DNA of 64,000 bases from Candidatus Sedimenticola sp. (ex Thyasira tokunagai) (GTDB taxonomy: Bacteria > Pseudomonadota > Gammaproteobacteria > Chromatiales > Chromatiaceae): positions 248,598-312,597 of the forward strand of contig CP134874.1 in the NCBI GenBank assembly GCA_037318855.1, read 5' to 3'. Under the pieces are notes generated by a model, which searched no databases, was not told the DNA's origin, and was given only the letters and a program-made list of their open reading frames with translations. Position numbers and translations under genes: made by a program. Shown piece after piece: positions 27,122 through 35,926 of this stretch. Every line of letters starts with the position of its first letter. Within the stretch, counting starts at the first letter, position 1.

Positions 27122-27673
27122 ATGAAAAAGTCATTTGTAAGCCTATTGTTTTTATTATTTTTCGAGATAAGTGCTTCCCATGCTGGATGGAGCGAGGAAG
27201 GTATAATATCTCATCTTAGCATTCATTCTGGCAATGCCATATTTGCCTCATTATCTTCGTTGTCAGCGTCAGATACTCAAGCAGCATGTAGTACCACCAA
27301 CAATGCGGGTCAGTTCGGTTTTGGCTTAAGAGAACTCTATTCACAACAATTATTTTCAATGCTTTTATCAGCTGACATGGCGTCGCGACCAGTTAAAGTG
27401 TTCCTGACGGGAGAGTGTATTCAGGGTAGACCCCAAATAAATGGCTTGAAAATTGTTGACGAAGGGCGCAGTGATATTTATTCCTGGAATGAATTGGGAG
27501 AGTGGGGGGCGTGTATTTTAAATAATGGGCGGTGTGGTGTTGGCATTCAGCATCAAACGGTGGAGTGTGTAAGAAATGATGGTGCAGTTGCAGTGGTTGC
27601 AAACTCTTATTGCGACGCCATTATAAGACCTGAAAGTAGGGGTTGTTATCGTTCTTGTGGTGGTGGAGCGTGA
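27122..27673 (+). CDS. secreted protein with thrombospondin-type-1-like end
   Basis: From MKKSFVSLLFLLFFEISASHA (a clear signal peptide ending SHA) the product is about 183 residues. The first half (ISHLSIHSGNAIFASLSS, CSTTNNAGQF, LLSADMASRPVKVFLTGEC) looks like a small beta domain seen in bacterial secreted proteins. The second half, WNELGEWGACILNN then GRCGVGIQHQTVECV and CYRSCGG, has the WxxWxxC, CGxGxQ and C-C spacing of a TSP1 repeat. TSP1 domains are uncommon in bacteria and usually mediate adhesion. I start it at the signal peptide, not at the longer frame. Confidence 0.65.
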   Translation: MKKSFVSLLFLLFFEISASHAGWSEEGIISHLSIHSGNAIFASLSSLSASDTQAACSTTNNAGQFGFGLRELYSQQLFSMLLSADMASRPVKVFLTGECIQGRPQINGLKIVDEGRSDIYSWNELGEWGACILNNGRCGVGIQHQTVECVRNDGAVAVVANSYCDAIIRPESRGCYRSCGGGA

Positions 27674-27865
27674 AGCAAGGTGGTTAATCTCTGTCGCCTA
27701 GACATCTGACCCTCATTGCAAAAACGTTCGTTTATGCAATCCCTGCAGTGAGCTCACGCCATGGGGGCTTGCGTGTTGCAAAAGTCTACCTGATTACCCC
27801 CGAGGCTCAGCTATTGAGCCTGTGGGTGGAGCACAATGAACCTGAAGCCAATCGAGGAGAAAATC

Positions 27866-27934
27866 ATGGCAAAAAAACAGGTTCAATTTCAGAAAGGCAT
27901 CAGTTTGCCAGATCAATTAAGTCAGCTGCTCTGA
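27866..27934 (+). pseudogene. IS1595-family transposase, N-terminal stub
   Basis: MAKKQVQFQKGISLPD is the usual start of this family; the frame stops after 22 codons and the rest is lost. The preceding AGCACAATGAACCTGAAGCC is also typical of that element's left end. It complements the C-terminal fragment at 716-946. Confidence 0.6.
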
Positions 27935-27962
27935 CCTATGCATCGTCAGCTCTTGCCGAGTT

Positions 27963-28213
27963 ATAGTCAAATCTGGTGTTTAGCCAGTTGAATCAAGCGG
28001 CGACCTGATCGACTTCGGTTACCTCAACACCCTTTAAATTTGATTCCGGTTATCACCTTCGCCAGGTAATCGAAACCCCGTAATCGTCTCCACTTCTTCT
28101 CGGCACACAGGCCGAGTTTGAACATCATGTGTAGCATGCCGTCACGCGATAGGCAGCCCTTGGAACGCTTGGTTCGATGGCGGATTGTCCCGAAGGTTGA
28201 TTCAATCGGATTG
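27963..28213 (-). mobile_element. IS256 fragment (right end)
   Basis: The TTATAGTCAAATCTGGTGTTT end and the last 60 or so codons of the transposase (STFGTIRHRTKRSKGC ... LAKVITGIKFKG) are present. The sequence leaves the IS at about 28213, where the repeated 28.22-29.22 kb segment begins. Confidence 0.85.
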
Positions 28214-28244
28214 CTGGTCCCAAGTTCCACCACCCAAAAATGAT

Positions 28245-28667
28245 TTATTCTGAATCGGTTTCAGTTTCGGTTTTTGCTGCTTCCTCTGCTGCCTTCTTGT
28301 TGTTTTTCACGGCTTTTCTAAGCGCCCCTTGCAGAGACTTGATACTGGTTCTTACTTTTTCGACCTGCTCGTCTGAGACCACCTGTCCTGCCTCCAGGGC
28401 CTCGGTGATCCGATCCACAGTATAGTGGGCATGATTAACAGCCATCGAGCGACTATGGGCCTTCTCTTTGTCTTTCTGGTCTGTCAGCCAGCCCTCGACC
28501 TGGGCGGCCTCTTCATCGGTCAGGTGCTCGCGCACATGGGTTGGGATTGAAGTATTCCCGGTCGGGAACCCTGCGACCATTTTTTGAGTGCTGCGCTTCT
28601 TCTCCGGGAGATAGATAGAGCGGAGAAGCTGAACCCTTGAGCCTTTAACCTTGATTTGCATAGTCAT
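28245..28667 (-). CDS. conserved 140-residue protein, copy 1
   Basis: The product is charged and mostly helical: MTMQIKVKGSRVQLLRSIYL, an EHLTDEEAAQVEGWL segment and a lysine- then glutamate-rich tail (KNNKKAAEEAAKTE). A nearly identical gene is at 39843-40265. Both stand directly downstream of the same palindrome cluster, so the pair of ORF and cluster behaves as one unit. I do not recognise the family; a small DNA-binding or partition-type protein acting on the cluster is a guess. Confidence 0.6.
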   Translation of the reverse strand: MTMQIKVKGSRVQLLRSIYLPEKKRSTQKMVAGFPTGNTSIPTHVREHLTDEEAAQVEGWLTDQKDKEKAHSRSMAVNHAHYTVDRITEALEAGQVVSDEQVEKVRTSIKSLQGALRKAVKNNKKAAEEAAKTETETDSE

Positions 28668-28689
28668 ACCCTTTAATAAAGTTCGCCAT

Positions 28690-29110
28690 GCCCATATAAT
28701 AGATGACTAGTCGCATCTTGTAAAGAGTTGTCGTCATTTATTTATCTAATTGCGGTCATATCCTGTATGGAATTGTCTACGCCTAATAAATACCATAGCA
28801 TAATAAACCATATCTACAGCAGGTATGACCAGTCACTCTGACACAAGAAGGCATGCCTGTAATAGGTATGGCTATACATATCAGGCAATGCCTATCAAGG
28901 TATGTCGTCATGCAGTAGCCGACTGCTAATCATATCCTATGTGGCATTGCCTATACGTAGGCAAATAGTGCACCAGAAAACCCCATAGGACATATCTATA
29001 GTGAGTATGACCAGTCATGCATTAGTAAATATGTCGTCATGCCTATAAAGGTACGCTATACGAAGAAGTCAATGCAAAGTAAGGCATGACTATATAAAAG
29101 TATAAGCATG
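28690..29110. repeat. palindrome cluster, copy 2
   Basis: CATGCCTGTAATAGGTATGG, CCTATCAAGGTATGTCGTC, GCCTATACGTAGGC and TCATGCCTATAAAGGTACGC are imperfect palindromes spread over 420 bases. The cluster starts just upstream of the 140-residue ORF. Base changes against the copy at 40.3 kb are concentrated between the palindromes. Confidence 0.6.
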
Positions 29111-29227
29111 GCAGAGAAATGGTCTTATAGATCACGTTTAGAGCGTCTTTCTGGATAGTCAAAGCCCTGTCCTCGTAATAGTGGTAAATGCACTCTTAGG
29201 CAGGCCAAAATCAAATAGAAAACCAAG

Positions 29228-29330
29228 TGGGTCTTTGATCTCGTGAATCCTGGCAGGACATTCCGGTCTCTCTCGGGGACTCGATCTTCGACAGATCATA
29301 TGCCCTGGCCGTCCTGGTCTCTGGCGCTAC
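29228..29330 (+). repeat. dispersed ~280-bp repeat, left half
   Basis: TCTTTGATCTCGTGAATCCTG to TGGCCGTCCTGGTCTCTGGC matches the first part of the repeat. The right half resumes at 29932, so about 600 bases of other DNA replaced its middle. Confidence 0.65.
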
Positions 29331-29332
29331 AC

Positions 29333-29410
29333 CACAGCATCCGGTGGGAAGGCTGTCTCCATCAGGCATCAATCGCCCTTCAGCACGGGCTTCTTTTCTC
29401 CTGTTGTAAG
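29333..29410 (-). pseudogene. IS3-family transposase shred
   Basis: About 75 bases, from CCGGTGGGAAGGCTGTCTCC to GGGCTTCTTTTCTCC, correspond to positions 2330-2400 inside the frameshifted transposase gene. Nothing else of that element remains here. Confidence 0.75.
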
Positions 29411-29641
29411 GGGCACGAGGGAATTCGGAAACTATTGTACGTTAGCGAATCGTCCCTGCTGTGTTATGGGTTTCCGAGAGGGGGAACATAGTTATCAGTC
29501 GGGATGAGGCGTTCGCGAATACAATAGGTCTTCACATCGAGGCTGACAAAAATCTACCGGACCGCTTACAAGCGGGTTTGATTACATGGATCTTCTATCT
29601 TGAAAGATTCCTGGTGATCAGGGCGTGAGATAACGGCACTC

Positions 29642-29875
29642 TTATGTAAATCTGTCGCCCTGCTGAATACGTGTGTAACCATGGCTAACCCGGTTTTTTT
29701 CAATCGCCTCGATCTGCGAAAGCCCCTCCTCAAAAGAGGATGCCGGATCACTCCGAATCCTCCCCATCGATGTTCCGATGCGGCCCCAGGTGCGAGTAAC
29801 TACCCACGCGCCAAAAAGATCCCTTTCCAGGCGAACTGAATAGTAGCGCGTCCCTTTAGTCCAAATCTGGTGCAT
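29642..29875 (-). CDS. WGR-domain protein
   Basis: From MHQIWTKGTRYYSVRLERDL the 77 residues form one WGR domain: FGAWVVTRTWGRIGTSMGRI carries the Trp-Gly-Arg motif, and SSFEEGLSQIEAIEKNRVSH the closing helix. Stand-alone WGR proteins of this size are common in proteobacteria; the domain is thought to bind nucleic acid. The gene lies inside a disrupted dispersed repeat and has no evident partner. Confidence 0.8.
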   Translation of the reverse strand: MHQIWTKGTRYYSVRLERDLFGAWVVTRTWGRIGTSMGRIRSDPASSFEEGLSQIEAIEKNRVSHGYTRIQQGDRFT

Positions 29876-29931
29876 AGAACAGATTTTACATCCCCGGAGA
29901 CTCGAACAGTGAGTCTTCCTTTCATGAGGTC

Positions 29932-30096
29932 GAAGGCTCACTGCTGGCTCCAGAGATGACTTGACGTCGCGCTCGTATGCGATCTTTGGATTCCCTCTGG
30001 CGCTATGCGCACGCCGGGCATCCAGTATCGCCTCGCGACTACCCGGGACTAACCGCCTCGGCTTTCAGCCTTCCTTGGTGGTCAGTCCGCGTTCTA
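29932..30096 (+). repeat. dispersed ~280-bp repeat, right half
   Basis: GGCTCCAGAGATGACTTGAC through TTTCAGCCTTCCTTGGTGG matches the edge copy at 1-130 read in reverse. Together with 29228-29330 it makes one split copy. Confidence 0.7.
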
Positions 30097-30350
30097 TAAA
30101 GCTTTCTGCCTATAAAAATAACCCTGTTGCCTGTGGTAGTATAGGCAAATTGATGCTACCTCGAAATTAACTGTCCACAAGAGGTTGACACGTTCCGCCC
30201 CCGCCTCGGAAACCCTGAATATTTCAAGTGAGTCGTGCTGGTTTGTTGCCTGTATAGTACTGTTTATGGCTAAAAAGTGACCAATAGCAGGAAGCAGAAC
30301 AAAACGAATGGGGATTTGGCGTGTTATATCAACGAACGTGCCAGCGGGTA

Positions 30351-30593
30351 ATGAAAAGTTACCTGTCGAAGATACGAATAGAGGTAGGGCTAACCCAGTT
30401 ATAGCAGGCCGACCGCGCCGGCACCAATCAGGCAGCGATCCAGAAGATCGAGAATGGCCATAGTCAGCGCCCGAGAATATTGACTGACTTAGCCTATGCT
30501 CTGAAGATCAACCCAGCCTGGCTGCAGTATGGGGAGCCGTTTGCCTATCCTAGACCACCGTTAGTGGTTAGGGATGGAAACGAGGCAAGCTGA
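30351..30593 (+). pseudogene. XRE-family (Cro/C1-like) repressor with amber codon
   Basis: ATG at 30351 opens MKSYLSKIRIEVGLTQL, then TAG, then QADRAGTNQAAIQKIENGHS in the same frame, and DLAYALKINPAWLQYGEP to a TGA at 30591. This is a phage-repressor-like HTH with a single in-frame amber codon inside helix 2. Either it is a point-mutated pseudogene or read through; a prophage or plasmid origin is likely. Confidence 0.7.
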
Positions 30594-30713
30594 TTCCATC
30601 TGTATAGAACAAATGCAATAATAATGCGTTTCTTGTGCATGTCGCATTATCCATTTCTTGCTACAGTCACAGAACAAAACTGTTAGCTTTATAAAAACAA
30701 ATGGAGGAGCATA

Positions 30714-31352
30714 ATGAATATTGATGTCTTGGCCAGTTACACTGTAGTAGCATTTTTTTATATCACTAGTCCTGGTCCTGCCATATTCTTAGCAATTAGC
30801 AATGGCATTACATCTAATATGAAAATAGTTATGGCTTCATCACTAGCTAATATCATAGGTCTATTTATTTTATCAGCAGTCTCAATGTCAGGTTTAGGTG
30901 CAATATTGCTTGCTTCATCAACATTGTTCATCGTTATTAAGATGATTGGTGCGATATATTTAATATACCTTGGCATCATGCAATTCAAAAAAGTTAATAA
31001 ATCATTGGTTATTGGCAAAGAGCAAGAAAATGAGACAAACAGGAATTACTTGTCATATTTCAATGAAAGTTTGTTTCTGGCAATCACGAACCCTAAGCCA
31101 ATATTGTTTTTCACTGCATTATTCCCACAGTTCATAAATATTGAAGCACCGATAATGCCACAGTTCTTCATAATGACTACAATATTTATGTTCATATCAT
31201 TTTCCTCACTCTCAAGTTATGGTTATATGGCAAAATCTGCTAAGCATTGGTTTATGAGTCAAAGAAGAATGTCAGTGTTTCACAAAGTTACAGGTGGGGT
31301 TTTCATAACCATGGGGGTTGGGTTATTGCAACTCAGGAGCAATCAAAGCTAA
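30714..31352 (+). CDS. LysE/RhtB-family amino acid exporter (cassette)
   Basis: The 212-residue membrane protein has the family start YTVVAFFYITSPGPAIFLAI and the LGIMQFKK and ITNPKPILFFTALFPQFI segments, with about six hydrophobic stretches. Family members export amino acids or similar metabolites. A GGAGGA ribosome binding site lies 7 bases before the ATG. Its stop TAA is part of the opening core of the first attC, the standard integron cassette layout. A GTTAGCT at about 30680 could be the preceding core site. Confidence 0.9.
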   Translation: MNIDVLASYTVVAFFYITSPGPAIFLAISNGITSNMKIVMASSLANIIGLFILSAVSMSGLGAILLASSTLFIVIKMIGAIYLIYLGIMQFKKVNKSLVIGKEQENETNRNYLSYFNESLFLAITNPKPILFFTALFPQFINIEAPIMPQFFIMTTIFMFISFSSLSSYGYMAKSAKHWFMSQRRMSVFHKVTGGVFITMGVGLLQLRSNQS

Positions 31353-31437
31353 CAAGCAAAATACACTCGGACAGCAAAAAGCGCTCCTCGTTCCTCGTCG
31401 CTCTGCTTTTTGCTTCCGGTGATTTTGGGCGTTATGC
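31348..31437 (+). repeat. integron attC 1
   Basis: GCTAACA opens and GTTATGC closes a 90-base imperfect palindrome; TCCTCGTTCCTCGTCG sits in the loop region and AAAGCG/CTGCTTTTTGC in the stems. Confidence 0.85.
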
Positions 31438-31463
31438 ATAAAAATAAAAGGAGTAGTACCTGA

Positions 31464-31871
31464 ATGATTAAAGGTAGCTGTTTATGTGGTGAGGTCACAT
31501 ATTCGATCAGTGGTCAAGTTGGTGAAATAACTCATTGCCACTGCACCACATGCCGTAAAGCACACGGAAGCGCTTTCTCATCAGTGGCAGCAGTTCAAAT
31601 AAAAGATTTTGAATTCACCTCAGGCAAAGAATTAATAAAATGTTATCCCTCGTCACCCGACAAAGTGCGGTGCTTCTGTTCAAACTGTGGATCACATATC
31701 TATGCCCACAGAGAGGGGCAATCCCACTATATTCTGCGTCTAGGTACATTAGATGATGATCCAGGTGTGAGGCCTGTAAATCATATCTGGGTAAGTGAAA
31801 AAGCATCTTGGTATGAGCCAGTAACTGATTGCTCTTTACCTATGTACCAAGAGTGGGCAGATGATCGGTAA
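31464..31871 (+). CDS. GFA-family (glutathione-dependent formaldehyde-activating-like) protein
   Basis: The 135 residues show the Mss4-like zinc fold of the GFA family: IKGSCLCGEVTYSI, ITHCHCTTCRKAHGS and RCFCSNCGSHIYAH provide paired cysteines, and RLGTLDDDPG is also typical. The characterised member activates glutathione for formaldehyde; most others have no known substrate. AAAGGAG precedes the start. It is a one-gene cassette between attC 1 and attC 2. Confidence 0.9.
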   Translation: MIKGSCLCGEVTYSISGQVGEITHCHCTTCRKAHGSAFSSVAAVQIKDFEFTSGKELIKCYPSSPDKVRCFCSNCGSHIYAHREGQSHYILRLGTLDDDPGVRPVNHIWVSEKASWYEPVTDCSLPMYQEWADDR

Positions 31872-31877
31872 TAAATA

Positions 31878-31963
31878 CATAACAATGCAATTTCACGCGG
31901 ACGTCAAAAGCGTCGTTCGTTCCTCACTATGCTTTTTTCCTCCGGTGAATTGCAGCGTTATAA
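31878..31963 (+). repeat. integron attC 2
   Basis: CATAACA to GTTATAA, 86 bases. Stems pair GCAATTTCACG with GGTGAATTGC; the inner part, ACGTCAAAAGCGTCG, is shared with the truncated attC at 42529. Confidence 0.85.
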
Positions 31964-32013
31964 GTCATGGTCATAGGACTCTGTAAATTCGAATTTATGT
32001 AAGGAAACATCTT

Positions 32014-32328
32014 ATGGATGAAAATGAAATTCAAGATAGAGCCAAAGAATTAATCGATCTAAAGAGAACAATCAAAGAGCTGCTTATCAAAGAGAAGGAG
32101 CTTAAAGTGTGGCTATTACCTTCAATCAAAGAACATGGGGCAGTAACTCTGGATTTTGGTCGTGTTTATTATGGGTCATCAAAAGGGGCTGAGACCTTTA
32201 GTAGAAAATCTGTTCTTCAATACCTCCGTGACTCATACGGTGATGCACTAGCCGATCAAGTTGATGAAGACTGCACAAAACAGGGTGAAGCTAGAGAGAC
32301 TCTATACATTAAATTAAATGACTTATAA
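32014..32328 (+). CDS. unknown cassette protein, 104 residues
   Basis: The N-terminal half, EIQDRAKELIDLKRTIKELL, is a likely coiled coil; the second half contains LDFGRVYYGSSKG and ends in KQGEARETLYIKLNDL. No enzyme motif is seen. The family is not recognised. Its expected downstream attC is replaced by a mobile-element fragment that begins directly at its stop codon. Confidence 0.6.
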   Translation: MDENEIQDRAKELIDLKRTIKELLIKEKELKVWLLPSIKEHGAVTLDFGRVYYGSSKGAETFSRKSVLQYLRDSYGDALADQVDEDCTKQGEARETLYIKLNDL

Positions 32329-32329
32329 T

Positions 32330-32530
32330 CGGGTAGCCAGGGGTCTCTAACCCCCAGCCCCCACAACACCCTGCATGCGGCTCCGCACAGGGCGTTTCCC
32401 AAAGATTCTTCAAAGCAAGCTGGCCGATTAGCTCCGGCTTACCCCAATGCTGGCTACTGCTTTTGCACCAACACTCCTTAACCCGGTCGGGCATGGAGAA
32501 GTTGAGCTGCACAGGCTCCTCACTGATCTC
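32330..32530 (-). repeat. mobile-element end fragment, ~200 bp
   Basis: The first 50 bases match 25013-25068. On the minus strand the block ends in GGGGGCTGGGGGTTAGAGAC and CTGGCTACCCGAT, which recalls retroelement 3' ends. It lies exactly where an attC is expected and truncates the recombinase gene beyond it, so an attC-targeting group II intron remnant is possible but unproven. Confidence 0.4.
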
Positions 32531-32535
32531 TAGGT

Positions 32536-32754
32536 TCAGGCCTTCACCCTGTCTCGCCCATTACGGGAGTTATAACTCAGAAAGATACGGTCGGGGGCTA
32601 ATTCGAGGGCTTCTGCCAGCCTGCACCCGGTGTAATGGAGGAGATGGCAGAAAACCCGGTCTCCCTGTGTCTCTTGGGTGGCGACGTCTAAAAAGTGTGT
32701 TCTCTCATCGGCGGTGAGGTAGAGCCGGTGGCCGTTGTTGTCGAAAGGTCGCAT
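32536..32754 (-). pseudogene. single-domain tyrosine recombinase, N-terminal part
   Basis: The sequence MRPFDNNGHRLYLTADERTHF, then FCHLLHYTGCRLAEALELAP, is the start of a short tyrosine recombinase that lacks the N-terminal core-binding domain, like FimB-size enzymes. The box I arginine is in TGCRLAEAL. After about 60 residues it is cut by the element at 32330-32530; the other catalytic residues are lost. It begins about 110 bases from the leader palindrome and 200 from site S8, so it is a good candidate for the enzyme that moves the 27-bp-site cassettes. Confidence 0.7.
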
Positions 32755-32864
32755 TTCATCGGCGTAGGGGCGTATTTTTTCTTATCCTGCGTTGTATTTC
32801 GAAGATTTTGAAGGGCTCGGAAGCGATCGGTGAGTCGATGTTGATCATAACCCCTATTTTTCTA

Positions 32865-32892
32865 TGAAACAAAACACCCATATTTTGTTTCA
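32865..32892. promoter_or_regulatory. leader palindrome of 27-bp-site array (locus 2)
   Basis: TGAAACAAAA and TTTTGTTTCA form a perfect 10-base inverted repeat around CACCCATA. The length and the distance to the next 27-bp site (65 bases) match locus 1 (28 bases; 67 bases). It lies between the recombinase gene and the first site. Confidence 0.55.
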
Positions 32893-32900
32893 AATTACCC

Positions 32901-32932
32901 AAAAAAACCCCCAAACCCGGGGGGGCTGGGGG
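32901..32932 (-). terminator. rho-independent terminator before the recombinase
   Basis: On the minus strand CCCCCAGCCCCCCC can fold with GGGTTTGGGGG and is followed by seven T. It would separate cassette transcripts from the recombinase gene downstream, as the hairpin at 5308 does in locus 1. Confidence 0.6.
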
Positions 32933-32957
32933 AAAACCGCAGGACGGTCGGCTTTTT

Positions 32958-32984
32958 TGAAACACTATTGCTGATTTTGATTCA
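32958..32984 (-). repeat. 27-bp cassette site S8
   Basis: TGAAACACTAT, TGCTG, ATTTTGATTCA. The right arm and the following 200 bases are those of S7; the left side is the leader instead of mazE. Confidence 0.8.
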
Positions 32985-33029
32985 GAGGATAACCCCGCCC
33001 GAGTTGATGGCATTATTATGACTTAACTA

Positions 33030-33205
33030 TCATGTAGGATTCTTAAATTCCCAAGGGTTTAATATATCAACACTCGTAGAAATGAAATCGTCAACATTCC
33101 TTGTAACTACCGTCATATCATGAACCATTGCAGTAGCCGCAATAATGGCGTCCCGATCTGATCGCGGATCAGGTACATGCAATTTGCCACAGCGTTGCGC
33201 TACCG
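33030..33205 (-). pseudogene. vapC second copy, 3' part only
   Basis: About 58 codons (CGKLHVPDPRSDRDAI, VVTRNVDDF, NPWEFKNPT) nearly identical to 11118-11290. The gene is cut by the end of the IS21 element at 33206. The distance to the 27-bp site is the same as in the first copy. Confidence 0.9.
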
Positions 33206-33278
33206 TGTTGAATTGCACCGAATACTGACCCGGGATTTGCACCGAAAAGTGACCCACCCTGATTAGTCAGATTATTAA

Positions 33279-34058
33279 CTATTTTCTGTTAGTTTTGCCA
33301 GTTATTCCCTCCCTGTTGCAGGTTGAATGTTTCAAGCGGTAGCTCTCATTGCCTGTCTCGATGATGTGGCAATGATGAGTCAGTCGGTCAAGCAGCGCTG
33401 TGGTCAACTTTGCATCACTAAATACATTTGGCCATTCCGAGAAGCTCAGATTAGTTGTGATAATGATGCTGGTCTTTTCATAAAGTTTGCTGATCAGATG
33501 GAACAGCAAGGCACCTCCTGCTTGGCTGAACGGGAGATATCCCAGTTCATCTAGTATCACCAAGTCCGTATGGATCAGCCGATTGGCTAGTCGGCCGGGT
33601 TTGCCGATCAACTTCTCCTGCTCCAGATCGTTGACCAGTTCGATGGTGGAGAGAAAGCGTACGCGGTAGCGATGATGCTGGATGGCCTGTACACCGATTG
33701 CAGTTGCCAGGTGTGTTTTGCCAGTACCCGGGCCACCGACCAACACCACATTCTGTGCATCCTCGGTAAACTCACAGCGATGCAGCGCCCGGATCAGCGG
33801 TTCATCCACGGCACTCTGAGCAAAGTCAAAGCCGGTGAGGTCACGATAGGCCGGGAACCGTGCCGCCTTCATCTGGTATTTTAGTGAGCGTACATCCCGT
33901 TCTGCTACTTCAGCCTTGATCAGGGTGTCCAGTATGTCCTGTGCTTGCTGAAAGGCCGGTGAGGCTTGTTCGCCCAAATCAGCTACCGCATCAGCCATGC
34001 CAAACAGCTTCATCTGCTTCATGGTCTGGATTATGGCATCAGTGTTCATGGCGACCAC
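33279..34058 (-). CDS. istB: IS21 helper ATPase IstB
   Basis: The 259-residue AAA+ protein has Walker [17 protein letters not shown], Walker [18 protein letters not shown] and [16 protein letters not shown]. IstB selects targets and activates IstA. The start at MNTDAII or a few codons earlier overlaps the istA end, as is usual. The C-terminus ([16 protein letters not shown]) is ordinary for the family, so the gene looks intact. Confidence 0.95.
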   Translation of the reverse strand: MVAMNTDAIIQTMKQMKLFGMADAVADLGEQASPAFQQAQDILDTLIKAEVAERDVRSLKYQMKAARFPAYRDLTGFDFAQSAVDEPLIRALHRCEFTEDAQNVVLVGGPGTGKTHLATAIGVQAIQHHRYRVRFLSTIELVNDLEQEKLIGKPGRLANRLIHTDLVILDELGYLPFSQAGGALLFHLISKLYEKTSIIITTNLSFSEWPNVFSDAKLTTALLDRLTHHCHIIETGNESYRLKHSTCNREGITGKTNRK

Positions 34059-35564
34059 CTCTGAGCCTATCGTAGCGGGCCGTATTGGCCAGGGGCTCGG
34101 TGGCGAGTGACAATGCCCTGGGTGGTTCGATGGGCTGTGGTGTGGGACGATCCTGCAGGCGACTGAGGCAGTTCAGGACATGCTGCTTGGAAGGTTTGCC
34201 TGTCAATAAAGCCTCGGCAACCGCTTGCTCGACCAGGTGCTCATCGTGCAGTAAGACCAGTGCCAGAATATCGACCATCTCGCGGTCACCACCAGGCCGC
34301 TTGATCAACTTTTCTGTAGCTGTTTGAAGCTCTCAGGCAGGTCATTAAATGGTGCGCCATTACGTAGTGCCCCAGGCTTGCGCTGTACCACGCTCAGGTA
34401 GTGACGCCAGTCGTAGAGGATCTTGCCTGGGACACTATGGTCTCGGGTGAAGACCCGGTCATGCACCGCAATCACGCTGGCCTCGGCGACAATCTCCAGC
34501 CGGTCAGCATAGACGCGAAGGCTAACCACCCGGTTGGCAAAGCTGGCCGGAATGCTATAGCGGTTGCGTTCGAAGGTAATCAAGCAAGTCGAGGAAACCC
34601 GCTTGGTATGCTCGACAAAGCCATCAAAGGGGGCAGGCACTGCCATCAGTAGTGTCTGCTCTTCGGCGAGCAAATCAGCAATCGAGCGTCGTTTATCCTG
34701 TGTATGGGGGGTCTCTTGCCATAGCTGCTGGCAGCGGGCAGTCAACCAGATGTTCAGATCCTCCAGCGACCTGAAGGACGGAGCGGATTGCCAGAGTCGA
34801 TGCCGTGCATCCCGCACGCCTTTCTCTACTTGGCCTTTCTCCCAGCCAGCCGCCGGGTTGCAGAACTCGGCCTCAAAAAGGTAGTGACTGACCATGGCCT
34901 GAAAACGTTTGTTCACCACCCGTTCTTTGCCCCGCCCGACCTTATCCACGGCGGTCTTCATATTATCGTAGATGCCGCGCTCTGGAATCCCGCCTAAGGC
35001 AGTCAGAGCATGGTAGTGAGCATCAAACAGCATCTCGTGGCTTTGTGCCAGATAGGCTCGGAGTATAAAGGCCCGGCTATAGCAGAATTTGAAATGGGCT
35101 ACCTGCAACTTGGTGTTGACCCCGTTGATCACGGCCCAGTCCTCACTCCAGTCGAACTGAAAGGCCTCACCGGGGGCAAACTGTAACGGGACGAAGGTGT
35201 TTTTACTGGCTGTACGTTTAGCGTCTTGCTGTGCATCACGCCAATCACGGGCAAAGGCTGCAACCCGATCATAGGAGCCGGTATAACCCAAGCGAACCAA
35301 GTCCAGGTGCAACTGCTTGAGACTCCTCCTTTGTTTGCGGTGACGCCTGGACTCCCGATGTAACCAGTTGGTTAGTGTCAGCTCATAGTCATCCAGCTTG
35401 CTGGGCGACTTGCGTTTGGGGTATTTGGGTTCTATTACATTGTTTGCCAGGTACTTGCGTACGGTATTGCGGGACAATCCTGTCCGTCTGGCAATCTCTC
35501 GTATCGGCATCCCTTCTCGATAATGCCATCGTCGAATCACGCTTAATAATGCCACGTCTATCAC
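34039..35564 (-). pseudogene. istA: IS21 transposase IstA, frameshifted
   Basis: The main frame (35564 to 34305) has the HTH PIREIARRTGLSRNTVRKYL and the rve domain with FQFDWSEDWAVING, GIYDNMKTAVDK and a catalytic Glu near GWEKGQVEKGV. It stops early at KQLQKS; the expected remainder (MIKRPGGDREMVDILALVLL ... GRRHEH) is in another frame from about 34308. A single-base slip near the run of A/T at 34310 explains this. The lost tail includes the domain that meets IstB. Confidence 0.85.
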
Positions 35565-35668
35565 TCCAGTTACTCCTGCCCAGGGTCTGAGCAGGTAGAG
35601 GCTATACGTGGGTCAAAATTCGATGCAAATATGGGGGGGTTAATGGGTCAGTTTTGGGTGCAAAACAA

Positions 35669-35925
35669 CACACAAGTAATCACAAGTAATCACAAGTAAA
35701 ATGAAGACAGCACCGTATTTGTGACCAAAAAACGCTTATTTTCTTGTTAATAAGTGTCATTTAACGTGTAACTTGTATTTTTTAACACTGGATATTAATT
35801 ATTCACGCATATTTTCATTGTTAACTGTCTGTTTTCGACTGTGCAGAGGATTTTTTTGTCTTAAGCGTAAATTTTCTTGCAGAAAGGATATTTACGAACA
35901 CGTTCCATATCTCAATGAGGTGAGT
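35669..35925. other. intergenic with AAGTAATCAC repeats
   Basis: Three tandem ACAAGTAATC units stand at 35671-35700, and AACGTGTAACTT at about 35764; both occur also at 16.08-16.21 kb. The remainder is AT-rich with no convincing gene. Confidence 0.4.
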
Positions 35926-35926
35926 T

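Larger units (their letters stand above)
33206..35668 (-). mobile_element. IS21-family element
   Basis: The ends TGTTGAATTGCACCGAATAC (left) and, inverted, TGTTTTGCACCCAAAACTGA (right) share TGCACC and ACTGACCC. It carries istA and istB and has inserted in the second vapC. No target duplication is obvious by eye. Confidence 0.85.

Noticed and set aside
32330..32530. Group II intron domain V in the 200-bp fragment
   Set aside because: GTGCGGAGCCGCATGCAGGG folds into a hairpin with almost no loop, unlike a 34-nt domain V; kept only as an unclassified element end.
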